NCBI GenBank assembly: GCA_022510845.1
Contig: JAFLSR010000003.1
Span: forward strand, 55,985-99,961
DNA: 43,977 nt
Direction: 5' to 3'
DNA from: Treponema sp.
GTDB lineage: Bacteria; Spirochaetota; Spirochaetia; Treponematales; Treponemataceae
Position 1 is the stretch's first letter. Each line of letters starts with the position of its first letter. Of the stretch, positions 38,012 through 43,977 are shown piece by piece. The translations under genes and the position numbers were made by a program. The notes under the pieces are model-generated. The model made no database searches. It had not been told where the DNA came from and saw only the letters and a list, made by a program, of their open reading frames with translations.

Positions 38012-39259
38012 ATGAATAAAAGACGAGTTGTGATTACAGGCGCGGGCATTTGCAGTTCGCTCGGAGACACTTGGGAAGAAATTCTTCGGACGCTGAAAGG
38101 CTTGCAAAATTGCGTCGTGCGAATGGATGACTGGGATAAATTTGGCGACGGAATGAACACGCGGCTCGCCGCTCCGTATACAAAAGAACTGCGCGCGTAT
38201 CCAAGAAAAAAAATCCGTTCGATGGGGCGGGTTTCTCGGCTTGCGCTTCAGGCTACGGACGATGCTTTGCGAATGGCGAATCTGATTGATGCGGAAGGAA
38301 ATGTTCTCGAAGAAATTCACAATGGACGCACGGGAATTTCCTATGGCTCATGCATGGGAAGTTTGGATGCGAACATGGATTTTTGCCACATGCTCGAAAC
38401 GAATGACTGTTCGCGGATGGACGCGACTACTTACGTCCGCGCGATGCCTCAAACTGCGGCTTCCAATTTGAGCGTGTATTTTCAAATTCGCGGGCGCATC
38501 ATCACGACCAACACGGCGTGCACTTCCGGAAGCCAATCCATCGGATATTCCTACGAGCAAATCGCTTATGGCTTTCAAGATATGATGATTGCTGGCGGAG
38601 CGGAAGAACTTTCTGCGGCAGACAGCGATATTTTTGATACGCTCTATGCGGCGAGCACGAAGAACGATGCGCCCAAAACCACGCCGTCTCCGTTCAGCAA
38701 GGAACGCGACGGACTTGTGATTGGCGAAGGCGCGGGCACTTTGATTTTGGAAGAATACGAACACGCGAAGGCGCGAGGCGCGAAAATCTTTGCGGAGATT
38801 ATCGGGTTTGGAACGAATCAGGACGGCAACCACATCACTTCTCCGAATCAGGCTACGATGGCGCGCGCTATCGAACTTGCCGTGGAGGACGCGAAAATCA
38901 GTACCGACGAAATTGGCTACGTGAACGCGCATGGAACTGCGACAGGCCATGGCGATATTGCCGAAACGAATGCCACCGAAAGCGTTTTCAAACGCGCAGT
39001 TCCGATTAGTTCCACAAAAAGTTATACGGGGCACACGCTCGGCGCGTGCGGCACAATCGAAGCGTGGGTGGCAATAAACATGATGCGCGACGGCTGGTTT
39101 CATCCGACGCTGAATCTTACGAGCGAAAATTTGGACGGCGAATGCGGCAAACTCGACTACATTATGGGAACCGGCCGCGAAATCCAAACCGACATTGTGA
39201 TGTCGAACAATTTCGCGTTCGGCGGCGTGAACACTTCGTTGATTTTTAGAAAAATATAA
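38012..39259 (+). CDS. apeR: Beta-ketoacyl-ACP synthase II-like (ApeR-like)
   Basis: 415 residues with a Cys-His-His triad: Cys170 in TNTACTSGSQSIGYSYE, His307 in VNAHGTATGHGD and His341 in SYTGHTLGACG. The segments MPQTAASNLSVYFQIRGRIITT, IAGGAEELSAADSDIFDTL and ERDGLVIGEGAG are those of the ApeR branch of FabF-like enzymes. It follows the ketoreductase directly (TAA ATG) and is followed 11 bases later by a strong terminator, so it closes the operon. Acyl carrier proteins, acyl-ACP synthetase, ammonia-lyase, acyltransferase and exporter genes of a complete aryl polyene cluster are absent here. Confidence 0.87.
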   Translation: MNKRRVVITGAGICSSLGDTWEEILRTLKGLQNCVVRMDDWDKFGDGMNTRLAAPYTKELRAYPRKKIRSMGRVSRLALQATDDALRMANLIDAEGNVLEEIHNGRTGISYGSCMGSLDANMDFCHMLETNDCSRMDATTYVRAMPQTAASNLSVYFQIRGRIITTNTACTSGSQSIGYSYEQIAYGFQDMMIAGGAEELSAADSDIFDTLYAASTKNDAPKTTPSPFSKERDGLVIGEGAGTLILEEYEHAKARGAKIFAEIIGFGTNQDGNHITSPNQATMARAIELAVEDAKISTDEIGYVNAHGTATGHGDIAETNATESVFKRAVPISSTKSYTGHTLGACGTIEAWVAINMMRDGWFHPTLNLTSENLDGECGKLDYIMGTGREIQTDIVMSNNFAFGGVNTSLIFRKI

Positions 39260-39270
39260 AATTGCATTTT

Positions 39271-39300
39271 AGCCGCGGACAAAACCGCGGCTGTTTTTTT
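39271..39300 (+). terminator. Strong intrinsic terminator of the ape-like operon
   Basis: Perfect 8-bp stem AGCCGCGG (39271-39278) / CCGCGGCT (39285-39292), loop ACAAAA, followed by G and seven T. The best terminator in the window. Confidence 0.93.
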
Positions 39301-39397
39301 GTGCGCGTCAATAATTATTAGAGAATTCCGATGCTGTCCTGCGGGCAAAAAGCGACATTTTTTTTCGAATTTCTGTTCCAAAGATTTAAAAATATAG

Positions 39398-39403
39398 TAT
39401 AAT
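39398..39403 (+). promoter_or_regulatory. Possible -10 box of the DUF2335 pair
   Basis: TATAAT 38 bases before the small ORF, with a poor -35 match. The 180 bases upstream hold only the terminator and A/T-rich sequence. Confidence 0.35.
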
Positions 39404-39441
39404 AATATCATATAACATTTAATTAAAGAGAGGTGTTTGTG

Positions 39442-39639
39442 ATGTCTGATTTTCTGTTTGCAACTCCGTCCTTTATAGACGGTGCTATGAGCGTCATTGA
39501 CTTATTCGGCATCGCTCAGGAATATAACGACTCAAGTTCCGAAGCTGCGGCTGATGCCCGCGCAGTAAGGGCGGACATCAACGCAATAAAGGCAGACTTT
39601 GTTAAGGCTTACAACTCGGCGGTAGCCGCCTATGTCTAA
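39442..39639 (+). CDS. Small protein MSDFLFATPSF-type (65 aa), paired with DUF2335
   Basis: A 65-residue soluble protein beginning MSDFLFATPSFIDGAMSVIDL, followed by an Ala/Asp-rich helical half (SSEAAADARAVRADINAIK). I recall a widespread family of small uncharacterised proteins with this start, but cannot check it here. GAGAGGTG is six bases before the ATG; a GTG nine bases earlier is the alternative. The gene's last eight bases overlap the next gene's start, and a perfect GGCGG/CCGCC hairpin (39618-39630) sits right before that start, so the downstream gene is probably translated only after this one. No function is known. Confidence 0.6.
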   Translation: MSDFLFATPSFIDGAMSVIDLFGIAQEYNDSSSEAAADARAVRADINAIKADFVKAYNSAVAAYV

Positions 39640-40063
39640 GAATCTTCAAAAGGAACGAGTTCAAAAGGATAGGGGTCTTGTTCATTCAGAAAGAAGTGTT
39701 ACAGAATTTTATTCCGGGCCTTTCCCGCCGGCAAACGAATTGGAGCATTATGAATCTGTATATCCGGGCTTCGCAGAAAAATTGATGGAGCGGTATGTCA
39801 AGCAGTCCGAACACAGGATGTCCCTTGAAAACAAAGCCATTGATTCTGGCATAAAGAATTCCGCCAGGGGACAGGTTTTTGCTTTTATATTGGCTTTGGT
39901 TACAATTCTGATAGGCGCGTTTTTGATTTATCTTGATAAGGACACGCTTGGCATTGTCGCGATTTTGGGTACTTTGGCTTCTTTGGTAGGTGTGTTCATA
40001 TATGGGAACAAGAGCAAGAAAGATGAGCGCATCAAAAAAGCGCGGGCAAATCCAGAGCCATAA
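39632..40063 (+). CDS. DUF2335 family membrane protein
   Basis: 143 residues. The family core is recognisable: SGPFPPANELEHYESVYPGFAEKLMERY, SEHRMSLENKAIDSGIKNSARGQVFAFILAL, and two membrane helices (VFAFILALVTILIGAFLIYL; LGIVAILGTLASLVGVFIYG). The N-terminal half is cytoplasmic and helical. DUF2335 proteins are common in mobile or accessory regions and have no settled role. There is no ribosome site of its own; translation depends on the overlapping small gene. A hairpin 40 bases after the stop may terminate the pair. Confidence 0.82.
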   Translation: MSKNLQKERVQKDRGLVHSERSVTEFYSGPFPPANELEHYESVYPGFAEKLMERYVKQSEHRMSLENKAIDSGIKNSARGQVFAFILALVTILIGAFLIYLDKDTLGIVAILGTLASLVGVFIYGNKSKKDERIKKARANPEP

Positions 40064-40103
40064 GTGAACTAGTTTTATTCTCCCGCCGCCTATTCTTTAA
40101 GCG

Positions 40104-40131
40104 AAGGCATCGATTACAAATGCGATGTCTT
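40104..40131 (+). terminator. Hairpin after the DUF2335 pair
   Basis: AAGGCATCG (40104-40112) pairs with CGATGTCTT (40123-40131) with one G-U pair, followed by TATAATTT. A possible weak terminator. Confidence 0.4.
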
Positions 40132-40146
40132 TATAATTTACACTTT

Positions 40147-40174
40147 TTGCGAAATTGTTTTGTGCATCTATAAT
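40147..40174 (+). promoter_or_regulatory. Promoter of the aldo-keto reductase gene
   Basis: TTGCGA (40147-40152), a 16-base spacer and TATAAT (40169-40174). The leader ends in AGGAG seven bases before the ATG. Confidence 0.65.
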
Positions 40175-40197
40175 AAATCAATGTTCAGGAGAAAATT

Positions 40198-41319
40198 ATG
40201 TCAGATTATTTAGGAAAGGAAACTGGGAAACTTGGCTTTGGCTTGATGCGTTTGCCTAAACTCGCGGACGGAACAACCACGGACATCGAGCAAGTCAAAA
40301 AGATGGTGGACTTGTTCCTTGAGTCAGGGTTCACCTACTTTGACACGGCGTTCGTCTACGGCACTTCGGAAGAGGACACAAAGAAAGCGCTTGTGGAGCG
40401 GCATCCTCGGGAATCGTACACCCTTGCCACAAAACTCAACGCATGGATGATGTGCCACGATGAGGCGAGCGCGAAGCAGCAGTTCTACACGAGCCTCGAA
40501 CGGACTGGCGCGGGTTACTTCGACTATTATCTTTTGCACGCGCTCCAGCGTTCGAACTTCAAAATGTACGACGACTATCATATTTGGGATTTCGTGAAGG
40601 AACTCAAGGCGAAAGGACTTGTCAAGCACTGGGGATTTTCGTTCCATGCAGACCCCGCGCTGCTTGAAGAAATTCTTTCTGCGCACCCTGACGCGGAATT
40701 CGTTCAACTCCAGATAAACTACGCGGACTGGGAAAATCCAGGCGTGTCTTCGCGCGAATGCTACGAAATCGCCCGCCGCCACGGAAAGCCCATCATAATA
40801 ATGGAGCCAGTGAAGGGGGGTGCGCTCGCAGACCCGATTCCCGAAGTCCAGCGCATTTTGAAAGAAGCGAATCCTGCGGCCTCGATTGCGTCTTGGGCGG
40901 TGAGGTACGCGGCTTCGCTTGAAGGAATCATCACGGTGCTTTCGGGAATGTCGAACATCGCGCAGATGGAAGACAATCTTTCGTATATGAAAAATTTTTC
41001 CCCGCTTTCGGAAAACGAGTATGCCGTAATCCGAAGGGCGCAGGATGCCCTGAACGGAAACACCGACATTCCTTGCACGGCGTGCCACTATTGTACGGAC
41101 GGATGCCCGAAGCAGATTCCTATTCCAGAAATTTTTTCAACCGCAAACCGTCAGCGCGGCAACGCGGATTTCCGCAGGAAGCGCGAGTATGAAGTCATCA
41201 CCACGGACAAAGGCAAGATTTCAGACTGCATAGAATGCGGTCAATGCGAAAAGGCTTGCCCGCAGCACATTCCAATCATAAGGCAACTAAAACAGTGCGC
41301 CGAAATATTTGAATGTTAG
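40198..41319 (+). CDS. Aldo-keto reductase with C-terminal 2x[4Fe-4S] ferredoxin domain
   Basis: Residues 1-285 are an aldo-keto reductase barrel: GFGLMRLPK, FDTAFVYGTSEED with the catalytic Asp/Tyr, LATKLNAW with the catalytic Lys, YLLHALQ in place of the usual His motif, and MEPVKGGALADP. The C-terminal part (about 290-373) has two cysteine sets, CTACHYCTDGCPKQIPIP and CIECGQCEKACPQHIPI, for two [4Fe-4S] clusters. This fused family is common in anaerobes and is thought to couple carbonyl reduction to ferredoxin-type electron carriers; substrates are unknown. The gene is noticeably more G+C-rich than the core genes, in keeping with the accessory region. Confidence 0.9.
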   Translation: MSDYLGKETGKLGFGLMRLPKLADGTTTDIEQVKKMVDLFLESGFTYFDTAFVYGTSEEDTKKALVERHPRESYTLATKLNAWMMCHDEASAKQQFYTSLERTGAGYFDYYLLHALQRSNFKMYDDYHIWDFVKELKAKGLVKHWGFSFHADPALLEEILSAHPDAEFVQLQINYADWENPGVSSRECYEIARRHGKPIIIMEPVKGGALADPIPEVQRILKEANPAASIASWAVRYAASLEGIITVLSGMSNIAQMEDNLSYMKNFSPLSENEYAVIRRAQDALNGNTDIPCTACHYCTDGCPKQIPIPEIFSTANRQRGNADFRRKREYEVITTDKGKISDCIECGQCEKACPQHIPIIRQLKQCAEIFEC

Positions 41320-41380
41320 CACAGAGCATGAATGTCTCCTTTTGCGACGAAGCGAAAACCGCATTGTGCGAGGTGTAAAA

Positions 41381-41710
41381 TTGAAACACAAATTGGCGAG
41401 GCTCTTCCTTATAATTCCGTTCATCCTCAATGCGATTCCGGTGCTGACAATGGTTTGGCTGCATTTTCTAGCTATAGATTTGTTTTGGAGCGTGTTTGAG
41501 GATTTTTGTGTTTGGCTTTATTTTTATGGCTGGCTTCCCGTGCTCATCATGGCGATTCTGTGCATTGTGTTCTCGGCTTCTTTGAAGAAACCGAATTCAA
41601 AGAAATACATAATTCTTTCGTGTTTCAACATCGCTGTTGCTTTGCTGTATATGTGTTTTAGTTATTTCTGTTTGATGTTCATAGCACTATCTAATAACAC
41701 TATCTGTTGA
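41381..41710 (+). CDS. Small integral membrane protein
   Basis: About 109 residues with three hydrophobic segments (LFLIIPFILNAIPVLTMVWL; FYGWLPVLIMAILCIVFS; IILSCFNIAVALLYMCFSYF). The start is a TTG at 41381 with GAGGTG five bases upstream; the frame is open further back to an ATG at 41309 inside the previous gene's end. No family is recognised. Its composition is more A+T-rich than the flanking reductase and R-M genes. Confidence 0.5.
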   Translation: MKHKLARLFLIIPFILNAIPVLTMVWLHFLAIDLFWSVFEDFCVWLYFYGWLPVLIMAILCIVFSASLKKPNSKKYIILSCFNIAVALLYMCFSYFCLMFIALSNNTIC

Positions 41711-41718
41711 TGGTCTTA

Positions 41719-41763
41719 CTTCCTCTTCGTCAGGCACACTTGTCGCGTTTTGTGATATAATTG
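41719..41763 (+). repeat. 45-bp direct repeat, left copy
   Basis: Matches 43873-43917 at 41 of 45 positions, with an unbroken identical run of 26 bases (41734-41759, from GCACACTTGTCGCG to GTGATATA). It contains an extended -10-like TGATATAAT. The pair brackets the restriction-modification genes at an offset of 2154 bases. Confidence 0.88.
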
Positions 41764-41796
41764 AATTGTGCGATAGCGATAAAAGCATCTCGGTGG

Positions 41797-41825
41797 TTGT
41801 AATCCATCCGTTTTTGCGTTATACT
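41797..41825 (+). promoter_or_regulatory. Promoter of the R-M operon
   Basis: TTGTAA (41797-41802), a 17-base spacer and TATACT (41820-41825). AAGGAG follows before the ATG at 41849. No controller-protein gene or C-box is visible. Confidence 0.6.
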
Positions 41826-41848
41826 ACAAATAATACAAGGAGAGTTAT

Positions 41849-42907
41849 ATGGAGTCGGTCGCCGGGCTTTTCGGGCAGAAACACGCGAGTCGGGATTACA
41901 CAAAGGCACAGTACTGGGGCAAAAATCAGTTCAACAGTTCGTTCCCCGCATCCCTCGTCGCCTATATGTCCTCAAAGGGCATCAAGCCGGTGTACCTGAA
42001 GACGGACAAAGGCAACGCCCTGTACCACGACTACATTTCCGGCGCGGAGCTTTTCCGAATCGACCCGCTCTCTGACAATGCGTTCTACAATTTTGAGGCG
42101 GGATATTCAGCCTACGAAAAATTCTACACGGGCGACAGGGAGAAAATCGACCTTGTGATGATGGACAGGACGACCGGAGAGAACCTCTGCGGTCTTGAGG
42201 TTAAGTTGACCGCGCTGCCCGACAACACGACGAAACGCTTCGGTGAGGACAAATACAGCTGCGAAATCGTCATGCGCCCGCCGACAATCTGCTTCCTTGC
42301 CTGCTCCATCTGCGCGAACTATGAGAACGACACGGAGCGGCTTAGAAAGCTCATCGCGGGCATTCCGAAAATCGCCCACTGGGAGACAGCCGAGGAAGTC
42401 GCGCCGCACTATAAGGCTATAGAAAAAGTCGTGCTTGCTGTCGCCTCCGACATGAGCGACAGTCAGATGCCGCTCATCTTGCAGCCCGTCTGGAAAACGG
42501 TGAAAGACAAAATGCAGCTTTCGGACGATTGTCTCGATGTTTTCGTCTGGTCAAACCTTGCGGTCTTGCAGATGTGCGTGAAGGGTGAGGAGAACTCGCT
42601 CACGGAGTTGTCCCGATTCCAGCGCACCATCGTGTGGATATACAAAATGCTGTTCGATTTCTGCGCCTACGGCACATTCGACTATGTGGAGATAATCAAG
42701 AACCATTCGTATGGAAACGCTAACGACAAGGCGTTCGCAGTCTCGGGCATTCAGACGCACAGATTTCTTTCGTGCGACGAGCTTACGCACCCGCGAATCA
42801 GAAAAGACGAGATAAAGAACATCATCCTTGGCGGCGGGCAGAATATGCTCAGCCCCGAACGGCGGTTTGATGCCGTTCTGTTCTACAGCCCGGAGCTTTT
42901 TGAATGA
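41849..42907 (+). CDS. Type II restriction endonuclease, HindVP family
   Basis: 352 residues matching the HindVP family, whose members cut GRCGYC-type sites. SVAGLFGQKHASRDYTKAQYWGKNQFNSSFPASL is the family's opening (shown in two parts: LFGQKHASRDYTK and YWGKNQFNSSFPASL). A PD-(D/E)xK nuclease core is visible with Asp101 in KIDLVMMD and Glu117-x-Lys119 in GLEVKLTALPD. The ATG has AAGGAG eight bases upstream. It overlaps the methyltransferase gene by four bases (ATGA), so endonuclease and methyltransferase are made from one message, nuclease first. Base composition is clearly more G+C-rich than the core genes. The recognition site is inferred from the family only. Confidence 0.85.
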   Translation: MESVAGLFGQKHASRDYTKAQYWGKNQFNSSFPASLVAYMSSKGIKPVYLKTDKGNALYHDYISGAELFRIDPLSDNAFYNFEAGYSAYEKFYTGDREKIDLVMMDRTTGENLCGLEVKLTALPDNTTKRFGEDKYSCEIVMRPPTICFLACSICANYENDTERLRKLIAGIPKIAHWETAEEVAPHYKAIEKVVLAVASDMSDSQMPLILQPVWKTVKDKMQLSDDCLDVFVWSNLAVLQMCVKGEENSLTELSRFQRTIVWIYKMLFDFCAYGTFDYVEIIKNHSYGNANDKAFAVSGIQTHRFLSCDELTHPRIRKDEIKNIILGGGQNMLSPERRFDAVLFYSPELFE

Positions 42908-43854
42908 GAGCGGTGGATTTGTTCTGCGGTTGCGGCGGGCTGAGCCTCGGATTTATGAAGGCCGGCTTCGAGATAGCGGCAGGCTTTGATTTTTGGGACG
43001 AGGCAATCGCAGTCTATGAAAGGAATTTCTCGCATCCTGTCATAAAGCAGGATTTGTCGGATGTCGCCGGCGCATCGGAAAAAATCCGCGTATACTCGCC
43101 TGAGATGATTATCGGCGGGCCGCCATGCCAGGATTTCTCATCCGCAGGAAAGCGGGACGAGGACAACGGACGCGGCGACCTCACCGTCTCGTATGCGCGC
43201 ATCATCGCGGACGTGCGCCCGGAGTGGTTCGTCATGGAGAACGTGGAGCGCATACAGAAGACGCGGAAACTCGCCGAAGCCATCAGGATTTACAAGGAGG
43301 CGGGCTACGGCCTGACCTGCACGGTACTGGACGCGAGCCTGTGCGGAGTTCCGCAGAAGCGCAAGCGTTTCGTGATGATTGGGCATCTCGGCTCTCCTGA
43401 CGATTTCATACGCTCCTGCCTTTTCAAGCGGCTTGCGGAAAAGCCGATGACCGTCGCGGACTATTTCGGAAATTCTCTTGACGTGAAATACTATTACCGG
43501 CACCCGCGCAGTTACGCGCGGCGGGGTATATTCAGCGTGGACGAGCCAAGCCCCACAATCAGAGGCGTGAACCGCCCGATGCCCGACGGCTACCAACTCC
43601 GTCCGAACGACCCTGTGCGGACGAAGGACGGCGTGCGGCCGCTGACCACAAAAGAGCGGAGCATGATTCAGACCTTTCCCGAGGAGTTTGTTTTCTTTGG
43701 CTCAAAGACCGTGCAGGAGCAGATGATTGGGAACGCCGTCCCCGTGAAATTGGGAAGATTCGTCGCCGAGGCAATAAAATCGTACATAGACACCCTGGAA
43801 ACAGAAGATGAATATGCGGCGACCGAATTGTTTTCCGTTGTCGCAAGCGCATAG
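42904..43854 (+). CDS. DNA (cytosine-5) methyltransferase
   Basis: 316 residues with the ordered motifs of C5-cytosine methylases: motif I AVDLFCGCGGLSLGF, motif IV GGPPCQDFS with catalytic Cys75, motif VI ENV (112-114), motif VIII QKRKRFVMIG, a short target-recognition region (about 190-240) and motifs IX-X ending QMIGNAVPVKLG. It modifies the cognate site of the HindVP-type nuclease and thereby protects the host. The target region is brief, as expected for a mono-specific enzyme. It is G+C-rich like the nuclease gene, and followed within 20 bases by the right direct repeat. Confidence 0.95.
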   Translation: MRAVDLFCGCGGLSLGFMKAGFEIAAGFDFWDEAIAVYERNFSHPVIKQDLSDVAGASEKIRVYSPEMIIGGPPCQDFSSAGKRDEDNGRGDLTVSYARIIADVRPEWFVMENVERIQKTRKLAEAIRIYKEAGYGLTCTVLDASLCGVPQKRKRFVMIGHLGSPDDFIRSCLFKRLAEKPMTVADYFGNSLDVKYYYRHPRSYARRGIFSVDEPSPTIRGVNRPMPDGYQLRPNDPVRTKDGVRPLTTKERSMIQTFPEEFVFFGSKTVQEQMIGNAVPVKLGRFVAEAIKSYIDTLETEDEYAATELFSVVASA

Positions 43855-43872
43855 GTACTCTTCCAACTGAAT

Positions 43873-43917
43873 CTTCCTCTTCATCGTGCACACTTGTCGC
43901 GTTTTGTGATATACTTG
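43873..43917 (+). repeat. 45-bp direct repeat, right copy
   Basis: Partner of 41719-41763. Here the -10-like element reads TGATATACT (43907-43915) and lies 18 bases before the ATG of the last gene. One reading is that this is the original promoter region of that gene, and that the R-M unit entered or duplicated it. Confidence 0.85.
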
Positions 43918-43933
43918 CGGACAGGAGTACAAA

Positions 43934-43977
43934 ATGACTGGCGTTTCAATGACATCGGGCGCGCCGTGGAAACACGC
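43934..43977 (+). CDS. Start of a truncated gene, possibly a MATE-type transporter
   Basis: Only 14 codons are inside the window (MTGVSMTSGAPWKH). AGGAG lies 7 bases before the ATG. The M-T-x-G-x-P-W-K pattern resembles the beginning of MATE-family efflux proteins, but this is too short for a firm call. Confidence 0.35.
   Translation, partial: MTGVSMTSGAPWKH

Noticed and set aside
41740..41761. TTGTCG with TATAAT in the direct repeat as a standard promoter
   Set aside because: The spacing is only ten bases; at most it is an extended -10 element (TGATATAAT).
1..43977. CRISPR array, insertion sequence or prophage
   Set aside because: No regularly spaced repeats, transposase, integrase or phage structural genes were found. 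The R-M flanking repeats occur only twice.

Overview
This window most probably comes from a spirochaete of the genus Treponema, perhaps a gut or rumen species. The base composition is A+T-rich, with long A/T homopolymers in coding sequence. Indicators are several lipoprotein or beta-barrel envelope genes, a single-copy initiator tRNA, a group III-type phosphofructokinase plus a second long PFK, and the dnaX-ybaB-recR cluster next to envelope genes. The phylum is inferred from overall flavour. There is no rRNA or other marker that proves it.

Layout. 0-5.2 kb: a TupA-type ATP-grasp enzyme, a GH18 lipoprotein, a ModF-like double ABC ATPase and a secreted YD-repeat-like protein. 5.3-10 kb: a large minus-strand gene that fuses carbamoyl-phosphate synthase large subunit (CarB) to a diaminopimelate epimerase (DapF) domain, preceded by an XRE regulator. 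10.1-11.8 kb: three small secreted Cys-rich proteins, each preceded by a copy of the same structured leader element. 11.8-20 kb: argC, an isochorismatase-like hydrolase, an FMN hydroxyacid dehydrogenase, pfkA, initiator tRNA-Met, lemA, an SDF symporter, a PrsW-type membrane protease whose 3' part is also a nested Lys-rich gene, and a shikimate kinase. 20-27.5 kb: SlyD-type FKBP, an Nfu-type Fe-S scaffold, a CPA2 antiporter with CBS domains, recR, ybaB, dnaX and a second PFK. 27.7-35.2 kb: an RlmL-type methyltransferase, a TetR regulator, an unusual Hsp70-SBD/acidic-repeat/TM/LysM protein coupled to a lytic transglycosylase, an outer-membrane barrel and an XRE regulator. 35.4-39.3 kb: a four-gene ketosynthase-dehydratase-ketoreductase-ketosynthase operon in the order of the aryl polyene genes apeOPQR, closed by a strong terminator. 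39.4-43.98 kb is accessory: a small ORF plus DUF2335 pair, an Fe-S aldo-keto reductase, a small membrane protein, and a HindVP-type restriction-modification pair lying between 45-bp direct repeats, followed by the start of another gene.

How the genes work together. The core genes cover glycolysis (two PFKs), arginine/pyrimidine and lysine precursor supply (argC, carB-dapF), aromatic amino acids (aroK), recombination and replication (dnaX-ybaB-recR), and envelope building (LysM protein plus lytic transglycosylase; ape-like fatty-acyl/polyene module). The R-M genes and the leader-plus-secreted-peptide array look like mobile or rapidly diversifying material. Several core genes (argC, pfkA, the methyltransferase and the second XRE gene) have a promoter -10 box placed so that transcription would begin at or one base before the start codon. 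Leaderless translation may therefore be common here.

No stretch longer than 300 bases is without a gene. The longer gaps (about 190-280 bases) are described under the hairpins, repeats and promoters listed.
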